Positions 1-8,866 are shown, counted from the stretch's first letter. The stretch: DNA of 64,000 nucleotides from Paenirhodobacter hankyongi (GCF_003664585.1 NZ_RCHI01000003.1:124001-188000); one strand, 5' to 3'. Made by a program: numbers and translations. Notes: generated by a model from the letters alone, not told the origin.

Positions 1-216
1 CACCCAGCCCCCCTCCGGCCCCTCGCCCAGCTGCGCCGCGGCGATCAGTGCCACGCGCTCCTCGACCGGGCGCTTGACGGTATAGGGCGGGTCGGTCGGC
101 GCCCAGAAGAAGGCATCGGTGTCGAGATGCGGCACGCCGAGGCGCTCGGCCAGGACCCGCCCGAGGGACGAGGTCCCAGACCCTGCGGCGCCGGTGATAT
201 AGACCCGCGCCGCCAT
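1..216 (-). CDS. P-loop kinase-like protein (adenylate kinase/FlaR-like), 3' part cut by window edge
   Basis: The first 72 codons are present; the rest lies beyond the left edge. The N-terminus has a beta strand followed by a glycine-rich loop, GAAGSGTSS (residues 9-17), then a helix and the motif HLDTDAFFW, which resembles the small P-loop kinases annotated as topology-modulation/adenylate-kinase-like ATPases that end their first lobe with LDTDxxFW. The usual P-loop lysine (GKS/T) is replaced by threonine. The start is 4 nt beyond the preceding prfB stop region on the same strand (prfB ends at 221, this ATG is at 216), so the two are probably co-transcribed. The substrate cannot be told from this fragment. 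Confidence 0.75.
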   Translation of the reverse strand, partial: MAARVYITGAAGSGTSSLGRVLAERLGVPHLDTDAFFWAPTDPPYTVKRPVEERVALIAAAQLGEGPEGGWV

Positions 217-220
217 CGCC

Positions 221-1345
221 TCAGTCCGCCTGTGCGTCGGCGCGGGACTTGCCCTCGACCCCGAGGGCCAGTGTCGCGGCCATGAACCCGTCGAGGTCTC
301 CGTCGAGAACCCCTTGCGTGTCCGAGGTCTCGTAGCCGGTGCGCAGATCCTTCACCATCTGGTAGGGCTGCAGCACATAGGAGCGGATCTGGTTGCCCCA
401 GCCAGCATCGCCCTTCGCCTCGTGCTGGGCGTTGATCGCGGCGTTGCGCTTGTCGAGCTCCATCTGATAGAGCCGCGCCTTCAGCGCGTTCATCGCCGCC
501 TCGCGGTTCTGGTGCTGCGACTTCATCGACGAGGTGGTGACGATACCGGTCGGAAGGTGGGTGATGCGCACCGCCGAGTCGGTGGTGTTCACGTGCTGCC
601 CGCCGGCGCCGGTCGAGCGATAGGTGTCGATGCGGATGTCGTTCGGGTTCACCACGATGTCGATGTTGTCATCGACCACCGGATAGACCCAGACCGAGCT
701 GAACGAGGTGTGCCGGCGCGCCGCCGAGTCATAGGGCGAGATCCGCACCAGACGGTGCACACCCGATTCCGACTTCAGCCAGCCATAGGCGTTCTTGCCC
801 GTGATCTTGTAGGCGACCGAGCGGATCCCCGCCTCGTCGCCCGCGGTTTCCGAGATCAGCTCGACGGTATAGCCCTTCTTCTCGGCCCAGCGGGTGTACA
901 TCCGCGCCAGCATCGAGGCCCAGTCACAGCTTTCCGTGCCGCCCGCGCCCGCGTTGATCTCGAGGAAGGTGTCGTTGCCGTCCGCCTCGCCGTCGAGCAG
1001 CGCCTCGAGCTCCTTGGCATCGGCGAAGGCCTTCAGCTCGCGCAGCGATTTCTCGGCCTCGGTGACGATATCGGGATCGTCCTCCATCTCGCCCAGCTCG
1101 ATCAGCTCGACGTTGTCGGTCACCTCGCGCTCGATGCGCTTGTAGGTCTCCATCTGGTCCATCAGCACCTGACGCTCGCGCATCAGCTTCTGCGCGCGCG
1201 CCGGGTCGGACCACAGGTCACCATCCTCGATCATCGCGTTGAATTCCTCGAGCCGGTGCGGCGCGGTCTCGAGGTCCATCCGCTGGCCCAGAAGTTTCAG
1301 CGATTTGCGGATCGCGTCCACGATGTTCTGCGTCTCGGCGCGCAT
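221..1345 (-). CDS. prfB: Peptide chain release factor 2
   Basis: A 374-residue class I release factor that recognises UGA/UAA in the ribosomal A site and triggers peptidyl-tRNA hydrolysis. The catalytic GGQ is at residues 248-250 (GAGGQHVN), and the domain-2 anticodon-like motif is SPY at 203-205 rather than the SPF of E. coli RF2. The reading frame is uninterrupted from the ATG (MRAETQN), so the programmed +1 frameshift that controls E. coli prfB is absent. An open frame extends upstream to 1408, but the ATG at 1345 gives the normal RF2 length. It lies downstream of mrcA and upstream of the kinase-like gene on the same strand. Confidence 0.97.
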   Translation of the reverse strand: MRAETQNIVDAIRKSLKLLGQRMDLETAPHRLEEFNAMIEDGDLWSDPARAQKLMRERQVLMDQMETYKRIEREVTDNVELIELGEMEDDPDIVTEAEKSLRELKAFADAKELEALLDGEADGNDTFLEINAGAGGTESCDWASMLARMYTRWAEKKGYTVELISETAGDEAGIRSVAYKITGKNAYGWLKSESGVHRLVRISPYDSAARRHTSFSSVWVYPVVDDNIDIVVNPNDIRIDTYRSTGAGGQHVNTTDSAVRITHLPTGIVTTSSMKSQHQNREAAMNALKARLYQMELDKRNAAINAQHEAKGDAGWGNQIRSYVLQPYQMVKDLRTGYETSDTQGVLDGDLDGFMAATLALGVEGKSRADAQAD

Positions 1346-1391
1346 CGGTCCTGTCCTTCCTGTCTTGTCGTCGCGGTGATACAGGCAAGCT

Positions 1392-1417
1392 GGCGCCCGG
1401 GCAAGCACCCGGGCGCC
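1392..1417 (-). terminator. Perfect hairpin between mrcA and prfB
   Basis: Ten-base perfect inverted repeat GGCGCCCGGG / CCCGGGCGCC with a 6-nt loop, directly after mrcA and before prfB. No clear T-run follows on the minus strand, so it could be a weak terminator, an mRNA 3'-end stabiliser or a processing site. Confidence 0.45.
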
Positions 1418-1441
1418 GAAATGCCTGCTGGTGCAGGGGTC

Positions 1442-3997
1442 TCAGTACAGGCCGCCCGAGCTCACGGTGCCGAAATCGGCCTTCTTCGGGATCACCTTGG
1501 TCTGGCCGGTCGAGGTGGTGACCGAGCGGTCGCCCTCGTCGGTCTCGCCCTGCGCGAAGAGCGGCAGGTTCTGCCCCATTGCAAAGCCGCCGTCGACGAT
1601 CGCGCCGATGCCGCTCATGCCCTGGCCCTCGCGCAGGTATTCGGCCTGCACGAAATCGCCCGTGGCATCGTCGGCCAGCCGCTCGCCGGTGAAGCGGTTG
1701 AACTTCGCCCAATAGCCCCCCGGCGGCACCTTGAAGGCGCTGCCGCCATAGACCTTGACCGCGGCCTGCATGAACTCGTTGAACACCGGCACACAGAGCG
1801 TGCCGCCATAGGCGCCGGGGCCGAGCGTGCGCGGCTGGTCATAGCCCATGTAGCACGAGGCCACGATGTTCGAGGTGAACCCGGTGAACCACACGTCCTT
1901 GGCGTCGTTCGTGGTGCCGGTCTTGCCCGCCACCGGCACCGGCAGGTTCACCCCGTGCCCCGAGCCGCGCTGCACCACGCCCTGCATCATCGAGATCATC
2001 TGATAGGCGGTCACCGGGTCGATCACCCGCTCGCGGCTCGACACGATCCGCGGGCCAAGCCCCATCGCGATGTTGCGCGCCGCGCAATCCTCGCACACCC
2101 GCTGGTCGTGGCGATAGATCGTCCGGCCCCAGCGGTCCTGCACGCGGTCGACCAGCGTCGGCTCGACCCGCTCGCCGCCATTGGCGAACATCGCATAGGC
2201 CGAGATCAGCTGATACATCGTCGTTTCCTGCGACCCGAGGGAGTTCGCGAGGAAATGGCTCATCGGATTGTAGACGCCGAACTTCTCGGCATATTGCGCC
2301 ACCGTGTCCATGCCGATCGTCTGCGCGATGCGGACGGTCATCAGGTTGCGCGACTGCTCGAGCCCGGTGCGCATCGGCGTCGGGCCGTAGAACTTGTTCG
2401 ACGAGTTCTTCGGCCGCCACAGGCCCTGCGGCGTGTTCACCTCGATCGGCGCGTCGACCACGATGGTCTCGGGCGAGAAGCCCCAGTCAAGCGCCGCGGC
2501 ATAGACGAAGGGCTTGAAGTTCGAGCCCGGCTGACGCTGTGCCTGCGTCGCGCGGTTGAACACCGAGGACTGATAGGAGAAGCCGCCCTGCATCGCGATG
2601 ACGCGGCCGGTGTTCACGTCCATCGCCATGAAGGCGCCCTCGACGCGCGGCACCTGGCGCAGCGACCAGCGCTTGAAGGTGCCGGCATCGTCATCAAGCG
2701 CGCGCACCAGGACGACATCGCCGGTCTCGACCAGGTCGGCCGCCCGCTTCGCCCGGGCGGCGAGCTTGCCGTCCTTGCGCAGCTTGCGCGCCCAGGTCGC
2801 GTCCTCGTTCGGGATCCAGTGGCCGTCGGCATCTTCCTCGATCCCCTCGATGCCGATCCGCGCGCCCTTGTCGGAGGTGTCGAGCACCACCGCCGGGCGC
2901 CAGCCCTCGACGTCGCGCGGCGCCTTGTCGGTCGGCACGGCGGCCAGCGCCGCGCGCCAGCTGCGCTCGTCGCCGAGCTGGTCGGCCGCGATCGTCACGC
3001 CGGTGCCGCGCCAGATGCCCTGGTTGCGGTCGTAGGTCTCGAGCGCGTGCTGCAGCGCCTTCGCCGCCTGGCGCTGCATGTCGGGGTCGATGGTGGCGCG
3101 GATCGTCAGGCCGCCGCCGAAGAATTCCTCCTGACCGAAGGTCTTCGACAGCTGCCGGCGAATCTCGTCGGTGAAATAGTCGCGCGGCGGCAGCGCATCG
3201 CGGAACGGCGGGTAATCGCCGTTCTGCACCGTCTTCAGCGGCTTCGCCTGCTCGGCCTCCATCGTCGCCTGATCGATGTGGCCATCCTCATAGAGGCGGC
3301 GCAGCACGTAGTTGCGGCGCAGCCTTGCGTCTTCGTAGTTGCGCACCGGATGCAGCTCGGCCGGCTTCTTCGGCAGCGCGGCCAGATAGGACGCCTCGCC
3401 GACGGTCAGCGCGCTCAGCGGCTTGTTGAAATAGGTCTGCGCCGCAGCCGCGACGCCATAGGAGTTCTGCCCAAGGTAGATCTCGTTCAGGTAAAGCTCG
3501 AGGATGCGGTCCTTCGACAGCGCCTGTTCGACGCGCGAGGCGAGAATCAGCTCCTTGATCTTGCGCTCGATCGAGCGCGAGCCGTCGAGCAGGAAGTTCT
3601 TCATCACCTGCTGGGTGATCGTCGAGGCGCCGCGCACGTCCTTGCCGCCCGAGCGCACCGCCGTCACCATCGCCGCCAGCATGCCGCGGGTGTCATAGCC
3701 CTTGTGGGTGTAGAAGTTCTTGTCCTCGGCCGAGATGAAGGCTTCCTTCACGATCGCCGGCATGTCGTTGATCGGCACGAAGATGCGCCGTTCCTCGGCG
3801 AATTCGTCGATCAGCTGCCCCTCGCCCGAATAGATCCGCGAGATCGTCTTCGGCGTGTATTGCGCCAGCTGCTCATAGCTCGGCAGGTTGCGCGAATACA
3901 TCCAGAAGATCGCCCCGATCGTCAGCGCCGCGAAGACCAGCGCGGTGACGATCCACGAGAAGATCCCCCCGAAGAAGGACAGAATGAAACGGATCAA
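1442..3997 (-). CDS. mrcA: Penicillin-binding protein 1A (bifunctional transglycosylase/transpeptidase)
   Basis: An 851-residue class A PBP that polymerises and cross-links peptidoglycan in the periplasm. A single N-terminal membrane anchor (about residues 4-33) is followed by the GT51 transglycosylase domain with catalytic Glu91 in the EDKNFYTHKG motif and the GASTITQQ motif near 124-130. The transpeptidase domain carries GSNFKP (active-site Ser near 490), an SRN motif and KTGTT near 690. The length matches the PBP1A group, including an inserted OB-like region between the two catalytic domains. A good sigma70-like promoter lies about 40 nt upstream of the ATG, divergent from prfC. Confidence 0.96.
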   Translation of the reverse strand: MIRFILSFFGGIFSWIVTALVFAALTIGAIFWMYSRNLPSYEQLAQYTPKTISRIYSGEGQLIDEFAEERRIFVPINDMPAIVKEAFISAEDKNFYTHKGYDTRGMLAAMVTAVRSGGKDVRGASTITQQVMKNFLLDGSRSIERKIKELILASRVEQALSKDRILELYLNEIYLGQNSYGVAAAAQTYFNKPLSALTVGEASYLAALPKKPAELHPVRNYEDARLRRNYVLRRLYEDGHIDQATMEAEQAKPLKTVQNGDYPPFRDALPPRDYFTDEIRRQLSKTFGQEEFFGGGLTIRATIDPDMQRQAAKALQHALETYDRNQGIWRGTGVTIAADQLGDERSWRAALAAVPTDKAPRDVEGWRPAVVLDTSDKGARIGIEGIEEDADGHWIPNEDATWARKLRKDGKLAARAKRAADLVETGDVVLVRALDDDAGTFKRWSLRQVPRVEGAFMAMDVNTGRVIAMQGGFSYQSSVFNRATQAQRQPGSNFKPFVYAAALDWGFSPETIVVDAPIEVNTPQGLWRPKNSSNKFYGPTPMRTGLEQSRNLMTVRIAQTIGMDTVAQYAEKFGVYNPMSHFLANSLGSQETTMYQLISAYAMFANGGERVEPTLVDRVQDRWGRTIYRHDQRVCEDCAARNIAMGLGPRIVSSRERVIDPVTAYQMISMMQGVVQRGSGHGVNLPVPVAGKTGTTNDAKDVWFTGFTSNIVASCYMGYDQPRTLGPGAYGGTLCVPVFNEFMQAAVKVYGGSAFKVPPGGYWAKFNRFTGERLADDATGDFVQAEYLREGQGMSGIGAIVDGGFAMGQNLPLFAQGETDEGDRSVTTSTGQTKVIPKKADFGTVSSGGLY

Positions 3998-4037
3998 CGG
4001 TCACCCCCATGGGGCAGTCCGCCCCCGATTGGCTGCC

Positions 4038-4066
4038 CCTATAGCGTGGGGGCGCGCAAGGGTCAA
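4038..4066 (-). promoter_or_regulatory. Sigma70-type promoter of mrcA
   Basis: On the minus strand TTGACC (4061-4066) is followed by a 17-nt spacer and TATAGG (4038-4043). This is the best consensus-like promoter in the divergent mrcA/prfC gap and predicts a leader of about 34 nt. Rest of the 216-nt gap: GC-rich, with no convincing promoter for prfC. Confidence 0.6.
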
Positions 4067-4213
4067 AACAACTTGATGTCACGCGATCGGGAACGTGGCG
4101 CCGCTCTGCCGCCCCGCGGCGGGCCGCGAAACGCCCGTTTTTTGCCCGGTGCGCCGGCCCCGCCCACGCTTGCCCCGCTTGCTCCGTGAGCGCGCCCGCG
4201 CTATGAGCGCGCC

Positions 4214-5809
4214 ATGACAAACCGCGCCCCTCTCCCCGCCGAAATCGCCCGCCGCCGGACCTTCGCGATCATCGCGCACCCGGACGCCGGCAAGACCACG
4301 CTGACCGAAAAGTTCCTGCTGTTCGGGGGCGCCATCCAGATGGCCGGTCAGGTGCGCGCGAAGGGCGAGGCGCGGCGCACGCGCTCGGACTTCATGAAGC
4401 TCGAACAGGACCGCGGCATCTCGGTCTCCGCCTCGGCGATGAGCTTCGACTTCAAGCAGTTCCGCTTCAACCTCGTCGACACCCCCGGCCACTCGGACTT
4501 CTCCGAGGACACCTATCGCACGCTCACCGCGGTCGACACCGCGGTGATGGTGATCGATGGCGCGAAGGGCGTGGAAAGCCAGACCCGCAAGCTCTTCGAG
4601 GTCTGCCGTCTGCGCGACCTGCCGATCGTGACCTTCTGCAACAAGATGGACCGCGAGGCGCGCGACACCTTCGAGATCATCGACGAGATCCAGGAGAACC
4701 TGGCGATCGACGTGGCGCCGGCAAGCTGGCCGATCGGTCAGGGCCGCGATTTCCTCGGCTGCTATGACCTGCTGCACGACCGGCTGGAACTGATGGACCG
4801 CGCCGACCGCAACCGTGTCGCCGAAAGCGTCAAGATCGAGGGGCTCGACGATCCGAAACTGGCCGAGCACCTGCCCGCCGACCTGCTCGCGAAGCTGCGC
4901 GAGGAGATCGAGATGGCACGCGAGCTGCTCCCGGCCTTCGATCGCGCCCGCTTCCTCGAAGGCTCGATGACGCCGATCTGGTTCGGCTCGGCGATCAACT
5001 CCTTCGGCGTGAAGGAACTGATGGACGGCATCGGCGAATACGGCCCCGAGCCGGAACCGCAGAAGGCGGCCGAGCGGATGGTGATGCCCGAGGAAAAGCC
5101 GGTCACCGGCTTCGTCTTCAAGGTGCAGGCGAACATGGACCCCAAGCACCGCGACCGCGTCGCCTTCGTCCGCCTCGCCTCGGGCCATTTCGAGCGCGGC
5201 ATGAAGCTGCTGCACGTGCGCACGAAGAAACCGATGGCGGTCAGCAGCCCGGTGCTGTTCCTCGCCGCCGACCGCGAGCTTGCCGAGGAGGCCTGGGCGG
5301 GCGACATCATCGGCATCCCGAACCACGGTCAGCTGCGCATCGGCGATGCGCTGACCGAGGGCGAGGTGCTGCATTTCACCGGCATCCCCTCCTTCGCGCC
5401 GGAACTGCTGCAATCGGTGCGCTCGACCGACCCGATGAAGGCCAAGCACCTCGAGAAGGCGCTGATGCAATTCGCCGAGGAAGGCGCCGCCAAGGTGTTC
5501 AAGCCCTCGATCGGCTCGGGCTTCATCGTCGGCGTCGTCGGCGCGCTGCAGTTCGACGTGCTGGCGAGCCGGATCGAGATCGAATACGGCATCCCGGTGC
5601 GCTTCGAGCCCTCGCAATTCACCTCGGCCCGCTGGGTGCAGGGGCCGAAGGATGCGGTCGAGAAACTGGTCAACGCCAACAAGCAGCACATCTCGATCGA
5701 CCATGACGGCGACGTGGTGTTCCTGACCCGGCTGCAATGGGACATCGACCGGGTGCTGCGCGACTATCCCGAGGTGAAGCTCTCGGCGACGAAGGAGATG
5801 ATGGCGTGA
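4214..5809 (+). CDS. prfC: Peptide chain release factor 3 (GTPase)
   Basis: A 531-residue translational GTPase that recycles RF1/RF2 from the ribosome after termination. The G1 loop AHPDAGKT is at residues 21-28, G3 is DTPGHSD, and G4 is NKMD (CNKMDREARD). Length and the C-terminal domain match E. coli RF3 (529 aa). It is transcribed away from mrcA and prfB, so two release-factor genes sit within 4 kb. The TGA stop overlaps the GTG start of the next gene (GTGA), implying translational coupling. Confidence 0.97.
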   Translation: MTNRAPLPAEIARRRTFAIIAHPDAGKTTLTEKFLLFGGAIQMAGQVRAKGEARRTRSDFMKLEQDRGISVSASAMSFDFKQFRFNLVDTPGHSDFSEDTYRTLTAVDTAVMVIDGAKGVESQTRKLFEVCRLRDLPIVTFCNKMDREARDTFEIIDEIQENLAIDVAPASWPIGQGRDFLGCYDLLHDRLELMDRADRNRVAESVKIEGLDDPKLAEHLPADLLAKLREEIEMARELLPAFDRARFLEGSMTPIWFGSAINSFGVKELMDGIGEYGPEPEPQKAAERMVMPEEKPVTGFVFKVQANMDPKHRDRVAFVRLASGHFERGMKLLHVRTKKPMAVSSPVLFLAADRELAEEAWAGDIIGIPNHGQLRIGDALTEGEVLHFTGIPSFAPELLQSVRSTDPMKAKHLEKALMQFAEEGAAKVFKPSIGSGFIVGVVGALQFDVLASRIEIEYGIPVRFEPSQFTSARWVQGPKDAVEKLVNANKQHISIDHDGDVVFLTRLQWDIDRVLRDYPEVKLSATKEMMA

Positions 5810-6270
5810 CGCCCCTACCGCCCGATCTGACCACCCGCCTCGCCGAGGCCGCGAACGCCCCCGAGGGGCTGCACAGCGTCGAGGCGCTGGCCGATCTGTG
5901 GCTCGCCGATCACCGCGAGGACCGCGGCGATCCCGACGAGATGGCCTGGTCGGATCTGTGCGTGTTCGAGCTCGACGCCCATCCCGAGGAACTGTTCGCC
6001 TTCTGCCTGCGGGCGATCCGCAAGGCGGAAAACCCCTGGCAGGTCGGGCTGATCGCCGCGGGCCCGCTCGAGGAGCTGATCGCCAGCCATGGCGCCGCGA
6101 TCATCGACCGGCTCGAGGAGGCCGCGCGCCGCTCGGCCCGGATCCGCTTCGCGCTGACCGGGATCTGGCAGGGCGAAACCGCGCCCGAGGTCTGGGCGCG
6201 GATCGAGGCGGCCCGCATCGGCGCGATGGAGACGGGCTTCGACGCGGGCGGCCCGCTGCCGCCCGCCTGA
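5806..6270 (+). CDS. Hypothetical protein, DUF6869-like
   Basis: A 154-residue acidic soluble protein whose GTG start overlaps the prfC stop codon. It begins MTPLPPDLTTRL and contains a helical region with conserved-looking segments (ENPWQVGLIAAGPLEELIA, residues about 80-98, and AARRSARIRFALTGIW). The AAGPLEELI pattern recalls proteins grouped as DUF6869, but this is recognition from memory only. No signal peptide or membrane segment. Function unknown; coupling with prfC is the only contextual clue. Confidence 0.75.
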   Translation: MTPLPPDLTTRLAEAANAPEGLHSVEALADLWLADHREDRGDPDEMAWSDLCVFELDAHPEELFAFCLRAIRKAENPWQVGLIAAGPLEELIASHGAAIIDRLEEAARRSARIRFALTGIWQGETAPEVWARIEAARIGAMETGFDAGGPLPPA

Positions 6271-6272
6271 GC

Positions 6273-6698
6273 TCATTCGACGATCTCGAGCTCCATCCCC
6301 ACCTCGCAGGCAAGCACCTTCGAGACCGGGCAGCCCGCCTTCGCGGCCTCGGCCGCGGCACGGATGACCTCCGGCGCACCCGTGCCCGAGACCCGCACCG
6401 TGAGCATCGAGGCGATGATCGCGAACCCCGCCTCCTGCTTTTCCATCTTCACCGTGGCGACGGTGTCGATCACCACATCGCCCACCCCGGCGGCGGCAAG
6501 CCCGCCCGACAGCGCCATCGAGAAGCAGGCGGCATGGGCCGCGGCGATCAGCTCCTCGGGGTTGGTGCCCGGCCGCCCCTCGAACCGCGCGGCAAAGCCA
6601 TAGGGCTGCGCCGCCAGCGCCCCCGACTGCGTCGAGATGCTGCCGCTGCCTTCGCGGATCGAACCTTCCCAATGTGCGGAACCGGTCTTCAGGATCAT
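6273..6698 (-). CDS. osmC: OsmC-family peroxiredoxin
   Basis: A 141-residue OsmC/Ohr superfamily protein that reduces organic hydroperoxides with a cysteine pair. The start MILKTGSAHWEG matches the family N-terminus. Redox cysteines are Cys58 in AAHAACFSMALS and Cys123 in KAGCPVSKVL, both at family positions; Cys131 is extra. It converges with the preceding gene with only 2 nt between stop codons. Confidence 0.92.
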   Translation of the reverse strand: MILKTGSAHWEGSIREGSGSISTQSGALAAQPYGFAARFEGRPGTNPEELIAAAHAACFSMALSGGLAAAGVGDVVIDTVATVKMEKQEAGFAIIASMLTVRVSGTGAPEVIRAAAEAAKAGCPVSKVLACEVGMELEIVE

Positions 6699-6804
6699 CT
6701 GTCCTCTCCCATGATGCGCCGAAGCGGCGCCACAGAAGATCAACATACGCCACGCCGCAAAGTTCCGCGCCGGCTTTCTTCACGCCGCAACGCGCTCCTT
6801 CCGG

Positions 6805-6870
6805 CTTTCTCCTTGCCCGAAATACCTCGGGGGTGAATTCGGCGCAGCCGAAGAGGGGGCAGCGCCCCCT
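6805..6870 (-). repeat. Dispersed intergenic repeat, copy 1 (downstream of dgt)
   Basis: Read on the minus strand: GAGGGGGCGCTGCCCCCTC hairpin, a short palindromic middle (TTCGGCTGCGCCGAA), then CACCCCCGAGGTATTTCGGG and CAAGGAGAAAG. It sits 26 nt after the dgt stop in the gene's own sense. Same two-part architecture as other copies in this window. The rest of the 6699-6895 gap shows nothing else recognisable. Confidence 0.75.
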
Positions 6871-6895
6871 CCCTGCCCGCCCGCCGGATCCCCGC

Positions 6896-8128
6896 TCAGA
6901 GGTCGGGGTCGATCAGCCGGTGATATTCCTGAATCGCGAACCGGTCGGTCATGCCCGCGACGTAATCCAGCACGACGCGCGCAAGCTCGGTGCGCCCGTC
7001 GTTGCCCTTCGCCTTCGCCGCCGCCACATCGCCCTGCCAGTCCTCGGGCAAGAGCTCGGGCCGGTCGAGGAAGAGCGGGAACAGCCCGTTCACCATCGCC
7101 GTCACGCGCTGCCGCTCGGCGACCACGCGCGGCGCGCGATACATGCGCTGGAAGAGGAACATCTTCACCACCTTCAGGCTCTGGTAGAGCGGCTTCGAGA
7201 AGCGGATGATCGGCCCCTCCATGGCACGGATGTCGTCGACCGAGCGCGGTTGCAGGCCGGCCAGCCGGTTCTGCGCCACCGCAATCACGTCCTCGACCAT
7301 CACGCCGAAGACGCGCCGCAGCGCCTCGTGCCGGCGCCGCGTCGCTTCGAGCCCGGGATAGAGCCGGTCGACCTCGGCAAAGCACTCACCCACCATCGGC
7401 AGCTCGCACAGGTCGTCCTCGGTGAAGAGCCCGGCCCGCAGCCCGTCATGCAGGTCGTGGTGGTTATAGGCGCAATCGTCGGCCACCGCCGCCACCTGCG
7501 CCTCGGCCGAGGCGTTGGTTTCAAGCTCCAGATCCCATTGCGCGTCGATCTCGGCCAGCGCATAGGGCAGGCTCGCGCGGTCGGGCACCTGATGCGAGCC
7601 GCCCTTGTCCGAGATCACCGGCCCGTTGTGCTTGGCGATGCCCTCGAGCGTCTCCCAGGTCAGGTTGAGCCCGTCGAAACCGGCATAATGCCGCTCGAGC
7701 CTGGTCACGATCCGCAGCGCCTGCGCGTTGTGGTCGAAGCCGCCATACTCCTTCATCAGCACCGCCAGCGCATCCTCGCCGGTGTGGCCGAAGGGCGGAT
7801 GGCCAAGGTCATGGGCGAGCGCCACCGCCTCCGCCAGATCGGTGTTCAGGCCAAGCGCGCCAGCGATCGTGCGCGCCACCTGCGCCACCTCGATCGTATG
7901 CGTCATCCGGGTGCGGTAATAATCGCCCTCGTGCTCAACGAAGACCTGGGTCTTGTGCTTGAGCCGGCGGAAGGCCGAGGAATGGATGATCCGGTCGCGG
8001 TCGCGCTGGAACGGCGAGCGGAAGGTCGAGATGCTCTCCGGAAACAGCCGCCCGCGGCTGGCCTCGGGATGGCAGGCATAGGGGTGCAGCACGGTTCTCG
8101 CCTCGTCTTGCCGGTTCGTCTGTCCCAC
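6896..8128 (-). CDS. dgt: Deoxyguanosinetriphosphate triphosphohydrolase-like protein
   Basis: A 410-residue HD-domain enzyme of the dGTPase type-2 group, expected to hydrolyse dNTPs to nucleoside and triphosphate. Near the N-terminus it has RTRMTHTIEVAQVAR (first His ligand) and AHDLGHPPFGHTGE (HD pair plus downstream His), followed by DHNAQALRI; DDCAYNHHDLHDG supplies the later metal/active-site residues. The start used is GTG at 8128, which leaves only 48 nt to the divergent erpA start. A repeat copy follows its stop. Confidence 0.92.
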   Translation of the reverse strand: MGQTNRQDEARTVLHPYACHPEASRGRLFPESISTFRSPFQRDRDRIIHSSAFRRLKHKTQVFVEHEGDYYRTRMTHTIEVAQVARTIAGALGLNTDLAEAVALAHDLGHPPFGHTGEDALAVLMKEYGGFDHNAQALRIVTRLERHYAGFDGLNLTWETLEGIAKHNGPVISDKGGSHQVPDRASLPYALAEIDAQWDLELETNASAEAQVAAVADDCAYNHHDLHDGLRAGLFTEDDLCELPMVGECFAEVDRLYPGLEATRRRHEALRRVFGVMVEDVIAVAQNRLAGLQPRSVDDIRAMEGPIIRFSKPLYQSLKVVKMFLFQRMYRAPRVVAERQRVTAMVNGLFPLFLDRPELLPEDWQGDVAAAKAKGNDGRTELARVVLDYVAGMTDRFAIQEYHRLIDPDL

Positions 8129-8176
8129 CCTATATCCGGAAAGTTACGGAAATACAGGCCCCCGGAGGGTTCAGCC

Positions 8177-8506
8177 ATGCTCGTGCCGCCGAAAGTCACC
8201 CCACGCGCCTTCGCGCGCCTCGCCGAGATCAACGGCGCGACCGACGCGCCGCGCGCGCTGCGCATCGCCGTCGAGGGCGGCGGCTGCTCGGGTTTCCAGT
8301 ATGACATGACGCTGGAAGAGGCCTCGGCAGCCGACGACATCGTGCTCGAAGGCGCGGGTCAGCGCGTGCTGATCGACCCGGTCAGCCTGCCGTTCCTGGA
8401 AAACGCCACGATCGACTTCACCGAAGAGCTGATCGGCGCGCGCTTCGTGGTGGTGAACCCGAACGCGACCAGTTCGTGCGGCTGCGGCATCAGCTTTTCG
8501 ATGTGA
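8177..8506 (+). CDS. erpA: Iron-sulfur cluster insertion protein (ErpA/IscA family)
   Basis: A 109-residue A-type Fe-S carrier. The three ligand cysteines are Cys37 (GGGCSGFQY) and Cys101/Cys103 (SSCGCGISFSM) in the family C-terminal CGCG arrangement. A purine-rich Shine-Dalgarno (GGAGGG) lies upstream of the ATG. It is divergent from dgt across 48 nt, so the two promoters must overlap. Its stop overlaps a possible GTG start of the next frame. Confidence 0.95.
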   Translation: MLVPPKVTPRAFARLAEINGATDAPRALRIAVEGGGCSGFQYDMTLEEASAADDIVLEGAGQRVLIDPVSLPFLENATIDFTEELIGARFVVVNPNATSSCGCGISFSM

Positions 8507-8805
8507 GAAGCCCGTTCGAACGCCGTGTCGGCACGAAAGGGGGCGGTCATGTCCTGCTCCGGCTCGCCGACGCAGAGGTCGCAACCGTTTTGGCGAGCCT
8601 GCGCGTCGACAAGGCCTTCATGGCGCTGATCACCCAGTATCGGCGGGGGCTCGGCGCCCCGTCCAGCTTTCCGGAAGCGGCCGAGATCGCCTTGCGTCAG
8701 CGCATCTTTCCGTTGATCGACACCGAGCTCCGCAAGATCGACCCGAGGTATCAGATCTTCGGGCAGGACATCCTCGACCGCTTCTTCGACGAGGCCGAGC
8801 ACTGA
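8503..8805 (+). CDS. Hypothetical protein coupled to erpA
   Basis: A frame of 100 codons beginning with GTG that overlaps the erpA TGA (GTGA) and runs to 8805. The product would be about 100 residues with a helical, charged sequence (LADAEVATVLASLRVDKAF...) and the C-terminus DRFFDEAEH; no membrane segment or signal. Third-position GC is consistent with coding. The open frame continues upstream inside erpA, so the start is uncertain. I do not recognise the family. Confidence 0.55.
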   Translation: MRSPFERRVGTKGGGHVLLRLADAEVATVLASLRVDKAFMALITQYRRGLGAPSSFPEAAEIALRQRIFPLIDTELRKIDPRYQIFGQDILDRFFDEAEH

Positions 8806-8866
8806 GCCTCCTCTCCCTTTCCCTCGTCGCCCCCTTCCCCTACAACTTCCCCAAAGGGAGGCGCCC

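Noticed and set aside
221-1345. Programmed +1 frameshift in prfB
   Set aside because: No in-frame TGA near codon 26; the frame is continuous from ATG to stop.
314-4189. Very long open frame antisense to prfB and mrcA
   Set aside because: Arg/His/Val-rich translation with no family features; it mirrors genes with clear motifs on the other strand and is a result of high third-position GC.
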